Source: Bacillus mobilis
GTDB taxonomy: Bacteria; Bacillota; Bacilli; Bacillales; Bacillaceae_G
Assembly: GCF_001884045.1 (NCBI RefSeq)
Contig: NZ_MACF01000072.1
Coordinates: forward strand, 1-64,000
Length of the DNA stretch: 64,000 nucleotides
Reading direction: 5' to 3'
Shown one piece after another: positions 33,423 to 43,233 of this stretch (within the stretch, counting starts at the first letter, position 1; each line of letters starts with the position of its first letter). The translations under genes and the position numbers were made by a program. The notes under the pieces were generated by a model. The model was not told where the DNA came from. It searched no databases and saw only the letters and a list, made by a program, of their open reading frames with translations.

Positions 33423-36128
33423 ATGTCAGATAATTATCGTTCTCGTACAGAACGAAATCATGTAAAAAATCAAAAGCAAGAAACAAATAAAGAGAAAAAA
33501 CCAAAGAAAAAAGGCTCCTTTTTTAAGAAATTCCTTATAGGTTGTCTACTTCTTGGTATCGTTGGTCTTGTAGCTAGCGTTTCCGCTTTCTTTGTTATGG
33601 TGAAGGACGCTCCAAAATTAGACAAATCAAAACTTGTCAATCCTTTATCAACAAAGTTTCTTGATAAGAATGGGAATTTTTTCTATGAATACGGTGCTGA
33701 AAAACGAACCCACGTTACGTATGATCAAATTCCAAAGGTAGTTGAAAGTGCATTCCTTGCAACTGAGGATTCACGTTTCTATGATCATAATGGAATTGAT
33801 TTTAAACGAACTACAAAAGCAGTTATGGAAAATGTCACTGGAGGATTCGGATCTCAAGGTGGTAGTACGATTACACAACAAGTAGTCAAAAACTATTTTC
33901 TAACGATGGACAAAACTGCAAAGAGAAAAGTACAAGAGTGGTACCTATCTTACAAATTAGAGCAACAATACTCTAAGCATGAGATTTTAGAAATGTACTT
34001 AAATAAGATTAACTTAGGTAACCGTTCGTATGGTATTGCAACAGCAGCCAAAAAATATTATGACAAAGATTTAAAAGACTTACAGTTGCATGAAGCTGCA
34101 ATGCTTGCAGGTTTACCCCAAGGTCCTAATATTTATGATCCAACAAAACCAGATAACGTTGAACGAGCTACACAACGTCGTAACGTCGTATTATCATTAA
34201 TGAATCGACATGGTTATATAACAAAAGATGAAATGAATAACGCAATGAAAATCTCTGTAACTGAGGGTCTTCAACCATCTTCAGAAGTAACAGAGATGAA
34301 GTATCAAGCATTTTTAGATGCTGTTGTAAAAGAAGTTGAAAAAGAATATCCGGATGTAAATATTGGTTCAGATGGTTTAACAATCCATACAACACTTGAT
34401 CAAGATGCTCAAGATTATGCTGAAAAAATTATGGATGGTAATCTTATTAAGTATCCGAACGATCAATTCCAAGGTTCATTCGTATTTATGGATACACAAT
34501 CTGGAGAAGTTCGAGCAATTGGAGCTGGGCGTAAAGAAAGTAAGTCTACTTTCAAAGGTCATAATATGGCCACTGATTTAAAACGCCAAGTCGGTTCAAC
34601 AATGAAACCAATTTTTGACTACGGTCCAGCAATTGAGAATTTACAATGGTCTACATACCATCAATTAAATGACTCAGAGTATACGTATTCCAATGGGAAA
34701 AAAATACGAAATGCAACAAATAGTTATAAAGGTGACGTTTCACTACGTGAAGCTTTGAAAAAATCATTAAACATTCCGGCTTTAAAGACAGCCCAAGCGG
34801 TTGGCCTTCCTAAGTCACAAGCGTTTGCTGAGGGTTTAGGTATGACATTTAAAGACGGCAAAACATATGAATCAACAGCAATTGGTAGTAACGATAGTTC
34901 ACCATTACAAGTAGCGGGGGCATATGCAGCCTTTGGTAACGGTGGGAACTACAATAAACCGCACTTCGTAAAAGAAGTTATCTTCCCAGATGGGAAAAAG
35001 AAAAGTTTTAAAACGAAAGAACAACGTGCGATGCAAGACTATACAGCTTACATGGTGACTGACGTTCTTCGTGACGTAGTAAAACCTGGTTCTGGCGGTA
35101 CTGGTCCAACAGCATACGTTTCAGGTGTTGATGTTGCCGGTAAAACAGGAACACAAAACTTTGATGCAGACGTTATAAAAGAATATGGTATTCCGGCTGA
35201 TGCAAACAGAGATAGCTGGTTCGCTGGATATACACCGCAATATACAATGGCAGTATGGACTGGTTACGAAAAAAACGGCCCAGAAAACTACATTAGTGAT
35301 CGTTATACTAGAATTGCACAACAAATGTTCCAAGTAATGATGAGCAAATTCGCTACAGATAAATCTCGTTTCGAACGCCCTTCTTCTGTACAAGAATTAT
35401 ATGGTGAATTGTACGTAAAAGGTGCTAAGAAAGATGCGGTTAAACAAATTAAAGTAGATGCACCTAGTGGTCTTAATGTCGCTTTCGATGGCGCTAGCAC
35501 AGTTACACTAAACTGGTCTGGACCAGCAGAAGTTGATGCGTATGCAGCAAGCTATAAAGCGACTGACGGTTCAAGTGGTAGCCTATCAATAAGTGGTACG
35601 ACAGCTACTCTTGGTGGTATTAAACCAGGCGTTACTTACAGCTTCTCTGTAGTAGCGAAAAAAGGTAATGGAACAAGCCCTGCAGTTGGTGCATCCTTCA
35701 CTGCACCTGGCGGAACTCCAGACCCGAAAAAAGCTGAAGACGACGCTAAGAAGAAGGCTGACGAAGAAGCTCAGAAAAAAGCTGCTGAGGACGCACAGAA
35801 AAAAGCTAATGAAGATAAACTAAAACAAGAAGAAGCTCAGAAAAAAACTGCTGAAGAGCAGCGTAAACAACAAGAGCAACAAGAACAACAACGTAAACAA
35901 CAAGAAGAAGCTCAGAAAAAGGCTACTGAAGAAGAAGCCGCTAGAAAGAAAGCTGACGAAGAAGCTGCTAGAAAGAAAGCCGAAGAAGAAGCTGCTAGAA
36001 AGAAAGCTGAAGAAGAGGCTGCTAGAAAAAAAGCTGAAGAAGAACAACACAAGCAACAAGAACAACAACAAAATACCGGAGGAGATACACCCCACGCAGA
36101 CGGAAATGTTGTTACAACAGAGTCTTAA
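33423..36128 (+). CDS. ponA: Penicillin-binding protein 1A (PonA)
   Basis: This 901-aa class A PBP has a basic cytoplasmic tail, a membrane anchor (about residues 36-62), and a glycosyltransferase domain with catalytic ATEDSRFYDHNGIDF and GGSTITQQ. The transpeptidase motifs are STMK, SLN and KTGTQ. A fibronectin type III-like domain (about 685-765) follows, then a low-complexity tail with repeated EEAARKKA units and Gln-rich blocks. It builds peptidoglycan in the side wall and septum. RBS TAGGAGAAAG. GpsB and DynA, its likely functional partners, are also in this window. Confidence 0.97.
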   Translation: MSDNYRSRTERNHVKNQKQETNKEKKPKKKGSFFKKFLIGCLLLGIVGLVASVSAFFVMVKDAPKLDKSKLVNPLSTKFLDKNGNFFYEYGAEKRTHVTYDQIPKVVESAFLATEDSRFYDHNGIDFKRTTKAVMENVTGGFGSQGGSTITQQVVKNYFLTMDKTAKRKVQEWYLSYKLEQQYSKHEILEMYLNKINLGNRSYGIATAAKKYYDKDLKDLQLHEAAMLAGLPQGPNIYDPTKPDNVERATQRRNVVLSLMNRHGYITKDEMNNAMKISVTEGLQPSSEVTEMKYQAFLDAVVKEVEKEYPDVNIGSDGLTIHTTLDQDAQDYAEKIMDGNLIKYPNDQFQGSFVFMDTQSGEVRAIGAGRKESKSTFKGHNMATDLKRQVGSTMKPIFDYGPAIENLQWSTYHQLNDSEYTYSNGKKIRNATNSYKGDVSLREALKKSLNIPALKTAQAVGLPKSQAFAEGLGMTFKDGKTYESTAIGSNDSSPLQVAGAYAAFGNGGNYNKPHFVKEVIFPDGKKKSFKTKEQRAMQDYTAYMVTDVLRDVVKPGSGGTGPTAYVSGVDVAGKTGTQNFDADVIKEYGIPADANRDSWFAGYTPQYTMAVWTGYEKNGPENYISDRYTRIAQQMFQVMMSKFATDKSRFERPSSVQELYGELYVKGAKKDAVKQIKVDAPSGLNVAFDGASTVTLNWSGPAEVDAYAASYKATDGSSGSLSISGTTATLGGIKPGVTYSFSVVAKKGNGTSPAVGASFTAPGGTPDPKKAEDDAKKKADEEAQKKAAEDAQKKANEDKLKQEEAQKKTAEEQRKQQEQQEQQRKQQEEAQKKATEEEAARKKADEEAARKKAEEEAARKKAEEEAARKKAEEEQHKQQEQQQNTGGDTPHADGNVVTTES

Positions 36129-36130
36129 CA

Positions 36131-36175
36131 AAAAAGAAGTCCTTTCTCTTAACGAGAAAAGGACTTCTTTTTTGT
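36131..36175. terminator. Bidirectional terminator between ponA and ypoC
   Basis: AAAAGAAGTCCTTTTCTC-type arms of about 17 bp pair around a 5-nt loop, with A and T tracts on the two sides. It overlaps the last codons of ypoC. Confidence 0.9.
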
Positions 36176-36667
36176 TATCATTTTCTTTACGTATAGCTTT
36201 TCTATTTCAATATACAACTGCGCTAACTGAATATAGGAATGATAATTATTCGGTTTCTTTATAATGAACGAATATCGCTCCATAAAATTAACTGGTTGTA
36301 CTTCTAAATTATTCGTATAAGCTTCCAGTTCATTCAAACTATGAACAGGTTGCTCATTTAGCCAATATACAATTGATAACAAATGTGCCGCAAAAAGAAT
36401 CATTGGACCTTCAGCTTCCTGCTTATTTCTGTTTCGAAATAGTGTAGCGATGTCTTCATGCTTACTTTTCCATACTTTCAACAGTACAGGAACACTATTT
36501 TCAATTTCACTCCACGGCTCATCTTGTCTTTCCATATCATATATAAAGTAAGTATTTTGTATGATTTCTTCAAAAGATTGTTCTGTATGATACGTAATCG
36601 AATCCATACTTTCTTTAAAAAATGGTAAGCACCGAAATTCTTTCGGTATTTCTATCACTCGCTCCAT
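36149..36667 (-). CDS. ypoC: YpoC-like protein
   Basis: The 172-aa helical protein (MERVIEIPKEFRCLPFFKES at the start; GPMILFAAHLLSIVYWLNEQ in the middle) has the size and position of B. subtilis YpoC, between ponA and nth. It starts 3 bases after the nth stop, so it is in the dnaD-nth transcript. There is no catalytic motif and function is unknown. Confidence 0.8.
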   Translation of the reverse strand: MERVIEIPKEFRCLPFFKESMDSITYHTEQSFEEIIQNTYFIYDMERQDEPWSEIENSVPVLLKVWKSKHEDIATLFRNRNKQEAEGPMILFAAHLLSIVYWLNEQPVHSLNELEAYTNNLEVQPVNFMERYSFIIKKPNNYHSYIQLAQLYIEIEKLYVKKMITKKKSFSR

Positions 36668-36670
36668 CCT

Positions 36671-37318
36671 TTATTTCCCCTTCATTCGCTTCTTTCCTTC
36701 ACGACATACTTCTAGTAAAGGGCACTCTTCACATTGTGGTCGCTGTGCTTTACAGTGATAACGTCCAAAGAAAATCATACGGTGATGTGTAACGCTCCAT
36801 TCATCCATCGGAATTTTCTTCATTAATGTCTTTTCTACTTCTAACACCGAATCTTTCCATCTACAAATCGCTAACCGTTTACTCACTCTCTCTACATGCG
36901 TATCAACAGCAATTGCCGGAATGCCATACGCTACCGAAACAACTACATTTGCTGTTTTTCTCCCTACTCCTGGTAACTTCGTCAGCTCGTCACGATCTTC
37001 TGGAACTTTTCCATCATAATCATCCAGCAACATTCGGCACAATTTTTGAATGTTTTTTGCTTTATTTCTATACAGCCCAATAGAACGTATATCTTGTTGC
37101 AACTCTTCTAGGGAAACACTTAAATAATCTTCTGGTGTTTTATATTTTTGAAATAAATTTTTCGTCACTTTATTTACAAGTGCATCTGTACATTGTGCAG
37201 ATAATGCCACCGCAATTACTAATTCAAACGGATTATCATGAATTAATTCACAATGTGCTTCTGGATACATATCCGCCATTGTATCTAAACAATAGCGAAT
37301 TTGCGTTTTATTTAACAT
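36671..37318 (-). CDS. nth: Endonuclease III
   Basis: The 215-aa glycosylase/AP lyase has the helix-hairpin-helix LPGVGRKTANVVVS with the catalytic Lys, the catalytic Asp in AVDTHVERVSKRL, and a C-terminal 4Fe-4S loop C-x6-C-x2-C-x5-C (CKAQRPQCEECPLLEVC). It removes oxidised pyrimidines in base excision repair. RBS GTAGGAGGAAG. It lies downstream of dnaD. Confidence 0.97.
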   Translation of the reverse strand: MLNKTQIRYCLDTMADMYPEAHCELIHDNPFELVIAVALSAQCTDALVNKVTKNLFQKYKTPEDYLSVSLEELQQDIRSIGLYRNKAKNIQKLCRMLLDDYDGKVPEDRDELTKLPGVGRKTANVVVSVAYGIPAIAVDTHVERVSKRLAICRWKDSVLEVEKTLMKKIPMDEWSVTHHRMIFFGRYHCKAQRPQCEECPLLEVCREGKKRMKGK

Positions 37319-37333
37319 ATACTTCCTCCTACA

Positions 37334-38041
37334 TTACTGCTCCAACCAATTATAAAAAGGCACTTTCCCAGTAAATTTCGTCTCTTGTTTTGTCGTTTGC
37401 TGCGTTCGTTGTTGATTTGCTCTAAATTTTCGTCCTTGGTTTTGGGCTTGATCTACTGTTTTAATACCATTCTTTTTCCACTCAAATAAAATACGATCAA
37501 TATATCGGAAATTAAGCTTACCACTCATTACAGCTTCCCTGAGGGCCGCTTGAATTAAATTCGGATGATGTTGATCTTGATCTTCCCACATACCCAACGT
37601 TTCACATTCAAACGGAGAAAGTGGTCTTCCAAATTCTTTTTCAAATACTGTATATAAATTTACTTGCAGTTGTTTTATTTCTTTTTGTTCTTCCTCTACT
37701 GATTCATTCATTAAGAAATGCAATATTTTTTCCCATAGCGGTTGTAAAGAATAACTTTCACACATCATTGCTTCTGATTTTTGTCCACCTTCTAGTGATA
37801 AAAAACCTTTTTGAATCAACGCCTGAATGACTTCCATACATTTCATTTCAGTAATCGTCATCCGTTCTGAAATCTCTGACGGAGTCGGAAACGAATTGCC
37901 CGATTCTAAAAATGTGTGTACATGAAGTACAACCATAAATTCCATTTCATTTAACCCTAATTTTTTATAATGCATCATAAGTAATTTTGGAATTGCAATG
38001 CTTCCCTGCTCAAACCACTGTAACATCATTTTCTTTTTCAT
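37334..38041 (-). CDS. dnaD: Replication initiation protein DnaD
   Basis: The ATG at 38041 (RBS GAGGTG) gives 235 aa. The N-terminal winged-helix oligomerisation domain (IAIPKLLMMHYKKLGLNEME) is followed by the DnaB/DnaD C-terminal domain with the YxxxIxxxW-like motif RYIDRILFEWKKNGI. DnaD loads the helicase during primosome assembly with DnaB and DnaI. It forms an operon with nth and ypoC. In B. subtilis asnS lies directly upstream, but here there is none. Confidence 0.95.
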   Translation of the reverse strand: MKKKMMLQWFEQGSIAIPKLLMMHYKKLGLNEMEFMVVLHVHTFLESGNSFPTPSEISERMTITEMKCMEVIQALIQKGFLSLEGGQKSEAMMCESYSLQPLWEKILHFLMNESVEEEQKEIKQLQVNLYTVFEKEFGRPLSPFECETLGMWEDQDQHHPNLIQAALREAVMSGKLNFRYIDRILFEWKKNGIKTVDQAQNQGRKFRANQQRTQQTTKQETKFTGKVPFYNWLEQ

Positions 38042-38103
38042 CACCAAACACCTCGCTCTCTAGTATAACACACCTTTCACTATTTCTTTTTGCCACAATT
38101 CGT

Positions 38104-38139
38104 CAAAAAAACCTCCCTATTATGTAGGAAGGTTTTTTG
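38104..38139 (-). terminator. Terminator of the aspB transcript
   Basis: AAAAAACCTTCCTA and TAGGGAGGTTTTTT pair with one mismatch around ACATAA, ending in a T run on the minus strand. It separates aspB from dnaD. Confidence 0.85.
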
Positions 38140-38162
38140 TATTGCATTACTAAAATATACAA

Positions 38163-39350
38163 TTAAGCTTGCACTTTACTTTTCATAAACGTATGAATGC
38201 GTTCTAATGCTTTCTCTACTTGTTCAAGAGATGTCGCATATGATAAACGAACGTTATTTGGCGCACCAAATCCTGTACCTGGTACAAGAGCCACTTTTTC
38301 CTCTTCTAATAGAGCTTTTGCCCAATCATCAACATTTTCGTATCCTGATAAAGCCACAGCTTCTTTTACATTAGGGAATAAGTAAAATGCACCTTGTGGT
38401 TTAATGCAAGTAAAGCCAGGGATTTGAATTAATTTATCATAAATAATGTTTAATCTCTCTTCAAATGCTTGACGCATTGTTTCTACAGGTTGTTGTGAGC
38501 CTGCATATGCCGCGATTGCGCCGTATTGAGCGATTGAAGTAGGGTTTGACGTACTATGACTCGCTAAGTTCGTCATCGCTTTAATAAGCTGCTTATTTCC
38601 TGCTGCATATCCAATACGCCATCCTGTCATAGAATGAGATTTAGATACACCATTAATAATAAGTGTTTGTTCTTTTAATGCATTAGAAAGCTGGGCAACT
38701 GAAGTATATTCTGCTCCACCATAAATTAATTTTTCATAAATTTCATCTGAAACGATTAAGATATCATGCTCTAAACATACTTCTCCAAGCTGTTGTAATT
38801 CCTCTTTGCTATAAATCATTCCTGTTGGATTGCTCGGTGAATTAATAATAACTGCTTTCGTTTTCTCTGTAATTGCCTCACGCAGCTGCTTCGCTGTAAT
38901 TTTGTATTCATTATCTTCCAGACCTTCTACATAAACTGGCTTACCACCAGCAAGCTTTACTTGTTCAGGATAACTTACCCAGTAAGGCGTTGGGATGATA
39001 ACTTCATCTCCTTCATCAAGTAATACTTGGAATAATGTATATAATGCATGCTTTGCACCGTTACATACAATAATTTCAGATGGATCATACGCAATTCCTT
39101 GATCACGTGTAAACTTTTTCACAATTTCTTGTTTTAACGCTTGTAATCCACCTGTTGGTGTATACTTCGTATGTCCTTCTAACATTGCTTTATGTGCAGC
39201 ATCCATAATATGTTCTGGCGTATTAAAGTCAGGTTCTCCTGCCCCTAATCCAATTACATCATGACCTTCTGCTTTTAATGCTTGTGCCTTTGCTGTAATT
39301 TCTAAAGTTGCAGATGGTGTTAAAGCAGCTACTCGCTTTGCTAATTTCAT
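38163..39350 (-). CDS. aspB: Aspartate aminotransferase
   Basis: This 395-aa class I aminotransferase has the PLP Lys in NGVSKSHSMTGWRIGYAAG, the Asn/Asp/Tyr contacts NSPSNPTGM and IVSDEIYEKLIY, and the substrate Arg in NNVRLSYATS. It interconverts aspartate and oxaloacetate with glutamate/2-oxoglutarate. RBS AGGGGGAAC. It follows ypmA-ypmB in the same direction. Confidence 0.96.
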   Translation of the reverse strand: MKLAKRVAALTPSATLEITAKAQALKAEGHDVIGLGAGEPDFNTPEHIMDAAHKAMLEGHTKYTPTGGLQALKQEIVKKFTRDQGIAYDPSEIIVCNGAKHALYTLFQVLLDEGDEVIIPTPYWVSYPEQVKLAGGKPVYVEGLEDNEYKITAKQLREAITEKTKAVIINSPSNPTGMIYSKEELQQLGEVCLEHDILIVSDEIYEKLIYGGAEYTSVAQLSNALKEQTLIINGVSKSHSMTGWRIGYAAGNKQLIKAMTNLASHSTSNPTSIAQYGAIAAYAGSQQPVETMRQAFEERLNIIYDKLIQIPGFTCIKPQGAFYLFPNVKEAVALSGYENVDDWAKALLEEEKVALVPGTGFGAPNNVRLSYATSLEQVEKALERIHTFMKSKVQA

Positions 39351-39368
39351 TTGTAGTTCCCCCTACAT

Positions 39369-39872
39369 CTATTTTTCAATGCTGTAGTGACCAGCATAAT
39401 CCCCATTTTGAAACTCTAAATAATAATACGTATAACGATCTTCCTGATCAATATATGTAATTTCCCACAACGGAATATCGTTTTGAGCACCTAATTTTAC
39501 TTTTATAATTTCTTTTGGCTTTGGCTTCGGCTCATCGCCTTTTCCTGTAGCTTGTTCAGCCAACTTTTGCAAAGCTTCTTTTTCAGGAATACCTTCACTC
39601 TTTTTCTTCACAAGGACATTCCCTTTTTTATTCGGCACCCAAACAATAATTTGTTCTCCTTTTTCGTCTACACCTTGTACGACCGTATATGAAGAATTTC
39701 CGTTATAATAATCAACAGATTTTACTTTTGTAAGCTTTGCCTTTTCTTTTGCAATTTCTACAGATTTTTCCTCTTTAGAGATTTTCTTTTCCATTGCTTT
39801 ATTATAAACATACGCCCCATATATTCCGCTAGCAACGATTACGATAACGATTGCAAAGATCCACTTTTTCAT
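39369..39872 (-). CDS. ypmB: YpmB (DUF5590) membrane-anchored protein
   Basis: The 167-aa protein has one N-terminal membrane helix (WIFAIVIVIVASGIYGAYVY) and an extracytoplasmic part with the PepSY-like pattern GNVLVKKKSEGIPEKEALQK and ITYIDQEDRYTYYYLEFQNG. Size and place between ypmA and aspB match YpmB. Function is unknown. Confidence 0.87.
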   Translation of the reverse strand: MKKWIFAIVIVIVASGIYGAYVYNKAMEKKISKEEKSVEIAKEKAKLTKVKSVDYYNGNSSYTVVQGVDEKGEQIIVWVPNKKGNVLVKKKSEGIPEKEALQKLAEQATGKGDEPKPKPKEIIKVKLGAQNDIPLWEITYIDQEDRYTYYYLEFQNGDYAGHYSIEK

Positions 39873-39879
39873 TGTATCA

Positions 39880-40050
39880 CTACGTTCTGTAAATCGTAAA
39901 TACAGCTGTTTCTTTGTCTTTTTCGTCTAATGCTAATCCGAACATGAGGTCCTGCTCTTTTAACGTACGATTCAAACTATCAACGACTTTATACAAGTCA
40001 GACGAATATTTAAGACGCGTCGTTGATAGGACTTCGATTTTCTTATCCAT
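39880..40050 (-). CDS. ypmA: YpmA (DUF4264) protein, 56 aa
   Basis: This short gene reads MDKKIEVLSTTRLKYSSDLY at the start and ends ETAVFTIYRT. Its length is the same as B. subtilis YpmA. A strong RBS (ACGGAGGAG) precedes the ATG, and the stop is 7 bases before ypmB. Function is unknown; it is probably cytoplasmic. Confidence 0.88.
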   Translation of the reverse strand: MDKKIEVLSTTRLKYSSDLYKVVDSLNRTLKEQDLMFGLALDEKDKETAVFTIYRT

Positions 40051-40249
40051 GAAAAAACTCCTCCGTTACACAAAAATTTCTAATTATAGAAGAACGCAAT
40101 GCGGTTACAATAAGAGTACATTCTTTACAACCCCTGCTTCATCACCCATCTATTATAGCAGGACATGTACTGCAAAAAAAGGTTTCAAGTCGAAAACCAA
40201 TACATTTTGTATACAAGAAGTAAGAAAAATAAAATTCCTCCTACCCACA

Positions 40250-40291
40250 TTTTTTACGCCTGAAGTTTAAATGTACTTCAGGCGTATTTTT
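40250..40291 (-). terminator. Terminator of dinG
   Basis: TACGCCTGAAGT and ACTTCAGGCGTA pair (12 bp) around 8 nt, with TAAAAAATG following on the minus strand. Confidence 0.88.
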
Positions 40292-40300
40292 CTTCCAATT

Positions 40301-43105
40301 TTATTCAGTTGGCCGTTCTTTTAATTGTTCTAACAATTCTTCTAAAGGGCCTTCATAAAGCGGGACAGTTGGGATTGATTGTAAAAAACGTTTCCCATAA
40401 GAAGCGCTTGTCAAACGACGATCTAATACAAATACCGTTCCCGTATCTGTACTTGTTCTAATCAGACGACCAAATCCTTGTTTGAAACGCAAGATCGCTT
40501 GCGGGAGTGCTAACTTAGCGAATACGTCTTCTCCTTGATTTTTTAACCACTCTCCTTTTGCTTCCATCATCGGTTGATGAGGAGGCGTAAAGGGAAGCCG
40601 GACAATAACAAGACAACTAAGGGCATCTCCAGGTATATCTATCCCTTCCCAAAAGCTACTTGTTCCTAACAAAATCGATTTGTCGAACTCTTGAAATTTA
40701 CGAATGAGACGACTTCGGCTCTTATTATTCACACTTTGCGTTAATAATAAATAACCTTCTAATTCCTCATCATTTTTCAAATTCGTATACGCTTCTTTCA
40801 ACATTTCATACGAAGTGAATAACACGAGCATTCTGCCTTTTGTAGCTTTCGCTATTTTTGCAATATGGGCCGACACAGATCCAATATATTCTTCATTACT
40901 TGCTTGCTTAATAAACGGCACATCTGTTGAAACCATTAATTTCATCTGTTCTTCAAAACGGAATGGTGACGGGACCTGTAATGCATTTGGAGCAAAATCA
41001 TGTAAACCTAGCTCCTCTTTTATATAGTCAAATGAATCATTTACTGTTAACGTTGCTGACGTAAAAATAACACTCTTTTTCTGTGTTAAAAATTCATCCG
41101 CAAACCTTTCACCAATATGAACAGGCTGTGCATATAAAACTGTTGAATGAATTGTTCCTTTCGTTTCAGTCTCCATCCATGTCACGTATGAATTTTTTTC
41201 TAAAATGAGTAATTGTAAAGATTGTTCCATCTTTCTCAACAACTCAATTAAATGCATAAATTCACCTGTAACAACATGCATCTCCCATTCTAATTTACTT
41301 TGTAATATGTCAACTTGCTTCTCAAGTGTAGTCAACAATTTTCTTACATCGTATACAAAACGATTTGTTAACTCGGTAATGCTATCCCATAACTTACCTT
41401 TCTCTACTTCCGTGTTGTATCGATAAATGAGTGGCATATTGCTTATCCCTTGTTCCTGCTTTGTTTGTTTAAAGATGAAAGCACGTAACATTTGGAATAG
41501 CTCATCCGCATCAAATTTCAATTCCTTTAAACTATGACTCACCATACGGAAAGTTGAACGAGAGGCTTGCTCTGATTTTTTCATCATTTTATATACTTTA
41601 GAAAGTACATCATCTGTTTCTAGCGTACCAAGACGAGATAAAACTAGCTGGAAATACATACAGGAGAACTGTTCACCTAATGTTCTACTCGCCGCTTCCT
41701 CAATATGATGAGCTTCATCAAAGATAATATGTTCACATGAAGCAAAAAGTGGTTCTTCACTTGAAAAATCTTGAAATAATAACGCATGATTTGTAATAAC
41801 GATATCTGCAAATAATGCTTTATTCTTTGCTCGTTGATAAAAACAACGACTATACCAGTTGCTTTGCATCCCGCCTGGACTATGTACATCACTACAAATA
41901 CGGTTCCAAAGTAACTTTCCGCCCTCAGGAATATTTAACTCATCCCGATCACCAGTTTCTGTTTGCAATAACCACACTAAAATTTTTGCCTTTGTGAGCG
42001 CCATATCATAATTTTTCTCTTCCTCTTGCAAAGCATATTCAAATTTATGTAGACAAAGATAATGCTTTCTTCCTTTCAAAAGAGCTACTTCAAAAGAAAA
42101 TGGCATTATTTTCTGTAATAATGGAATTTCTTTTTCTAATATTTGTTGTTGCAGTTGTACTGTCTGGGTACTAATGATGACAGGCTCTTCTTTTTTCGTT
42201 GCAAAATAAATACTTGGAAGTAAATATGCAAGAGTCTTTCCTGTTCCTGTTCCTGCCTCAATTAGTGAAAACCTAGAATCTCTTAGTGCTGTATATATTT
42301 CCTTCATCATAATCTGTTGGCTTTCTCTTTTTTCAAACTTTGGCATATTCAATTCAAGTTTACCGATTGTCTTATGCAAGAAAGCATCAAATTTAGATGA
42401 ACATGTTTCACTGAGATTTAAAGAATAATTCCGCTTTCGAAGCGCAATATTTCGATACACCTCATACCCCTCTGCTGCTTTTTTACCATGCATCATTTTC
42501 TTTAAAATATTTTCAGAAAGTACATCCGCTATATCACTTTGAAAAACATCACTTAATTCGTAGAGCGATTGCAAGGTGACAAGTGGTAACTTTTCAATTT
42601 CATTTAAAAATTGTAAAAACAATTCCGCTGTTGCAAGAGCATCACTATCCGCACGATGCGGTTGATCATGCTCTAGTTCATGTTGTTTAGCTAAATCACG
42701 TAATTTATAACTATCAGCCGTCGGCAAAAGAATTTGCGCCAACTCAACTGTATCAACTTTAGGACAATGTACTTCTGTATATCCAGCCTGCCTTAATTCT
42801 TCCGTTAAAAAATTCCAATCAAAGTGAACGTTATGTGCAACGAAAGCTGCACCTTGTAATAGCTCAACAACCATCGGGGCTACATCTTGAAATAACGGGG
42901 CTTGCTTAACCATACTCTCATCAATCCCTGTTAGTTCTGTAATAAATGGCGGAATCTCTCTCTTCGGATTAATAAAAGATGAGAAAATCTCTAATATCTC
43001 TCCATCTTCCACTACAACAGCTGCAATTTGGGTAATTTTATCCTTCCCATCCTTCCAGGAGTTCCCTGTCGTCTCTAAATCCACAACGACATAACGCTTA
43101 CTCAT
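40301..43105 (-). CDS. dinG: DinG: DEDDh exonuclease fused to DinG/XPD-type helicase
   Basis: The 934-aa protein has an N-terminal 3'-5' exonuclease domain (VVVDLETTGNSW, AHNVHFDWNFL, HRADSDALATAEL; about residues 1-165), as in Gram-positive DinG. The helicase part has Walker A IEAGTGTGKTLAYLLP, DEAH box IIFDEAHHIEE and motif VI LRFKQGFGRLIRTSTDTG. The Fe-S cysteine cluster of E. coli DinG is not obvious between the helicase motifs. In related staphylococcal proteins the nuclease, not helicase, activity dominates. RBS GAGGTG. Confidence 0.95.
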   Translation of the reverse strand: MSKRYVVVDLETTGNSWKDGKDKITQIAAVVVEDGEILEIFSSFINPKREIPPFITELTGIDESMVKQAPLFQDVAPMVVELLQGAAFVAHNVHFDWNFLTEELRQAGYTEVHCPKVDTVELAQILLPTADSYKLRDLAKQHELEHDQPHRADSDALATAELFLQFLNEIEKLPLVTLQSLYELSDVFQSDIADVLSENILKKMMHGKKAAEGYEVYRNIALRKRNYSLNLSETCSSKFDAFLHKTIGKLELNMPKFEKRESQQIMMKEIYTALRDSRFSLIEAGTGTGKTLAYLLPSIYFATKKEEPVIISTQTVQLQQQILEKEIPLLQKIMPFSFEVALLKGRKHYLCLHKFEYALQEEEKNYDMALTKAKILVWLLQTETGDRDELNIPEGGKLLWNRICSDVHSPGGMQSNWYSRCFYQRAKNKALFADIVITNHALLFQDFSSEEPLFASCEHIIFDEAHHIEEAASRTLGEQFSCMYFQLVLSRLGTLETDDVLSKVYKMMKKSEQASRSTFRMVSHSLKELKFDADELFQMLRAFIFKQTKQEQGISNMPLIYRYNTEVEKGKLWDSITELTNRFVYDVRKLLTTLEKQVDILQSKLEWEMHVVTGEFMHLIELLRKMEQSLQLLILEKNSYVTWMETETKGTIHSTVLYAQPVHIGERFADEFLTQKKSVIFTSATLTVNDSFDYIKEELGLHDFAPNALQVPSPFRFEEQMKLMVSTDVPFIKQASNEEYIGSVSAHIAKIAKATKGRMLVLFTSYEMLKEAYTNLKNDEELEGYLLLTQSVNNKSRSRLIRKFQEFDKSILLGTSSFWEGIDIPGDALSCLVIVRLPFTPPHQPMMEAKGEWLKNQGEDVFAKLALPQAILRFKQGFGRLIRTSTDTGTVFVLDRRLTSASYGKRFLQSIPTVPLYEGPLEELLEQLKERPTE

Positions 43106-43194
43106 ATATGTAACACCTCAATTTCTTACCTATCAAACACAAAATTATATAATGTTACTATACCACGTTTTATCTCATCTTAATGAAAAGATGC

Positions 43195-43228
43195 ACAAAA
43201 AAGCTATCTCCGTAATAGAGATAGCCTT
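43195..43228 (-). terminator. Terminator of panBCD
   Basis: AAGGCTATCTC and GAGATAGCTT pair around a 7-nt loop, followed by TTTTTT on the minus strand. Confidence 0.9.
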
Positions 43229-43233
43229 CTTAC

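Noticed and set aside
33256-33504. Minus-strand ORF over the recU end and ponA start
   Set aside because: Shadow of two certain genes on the other strand.
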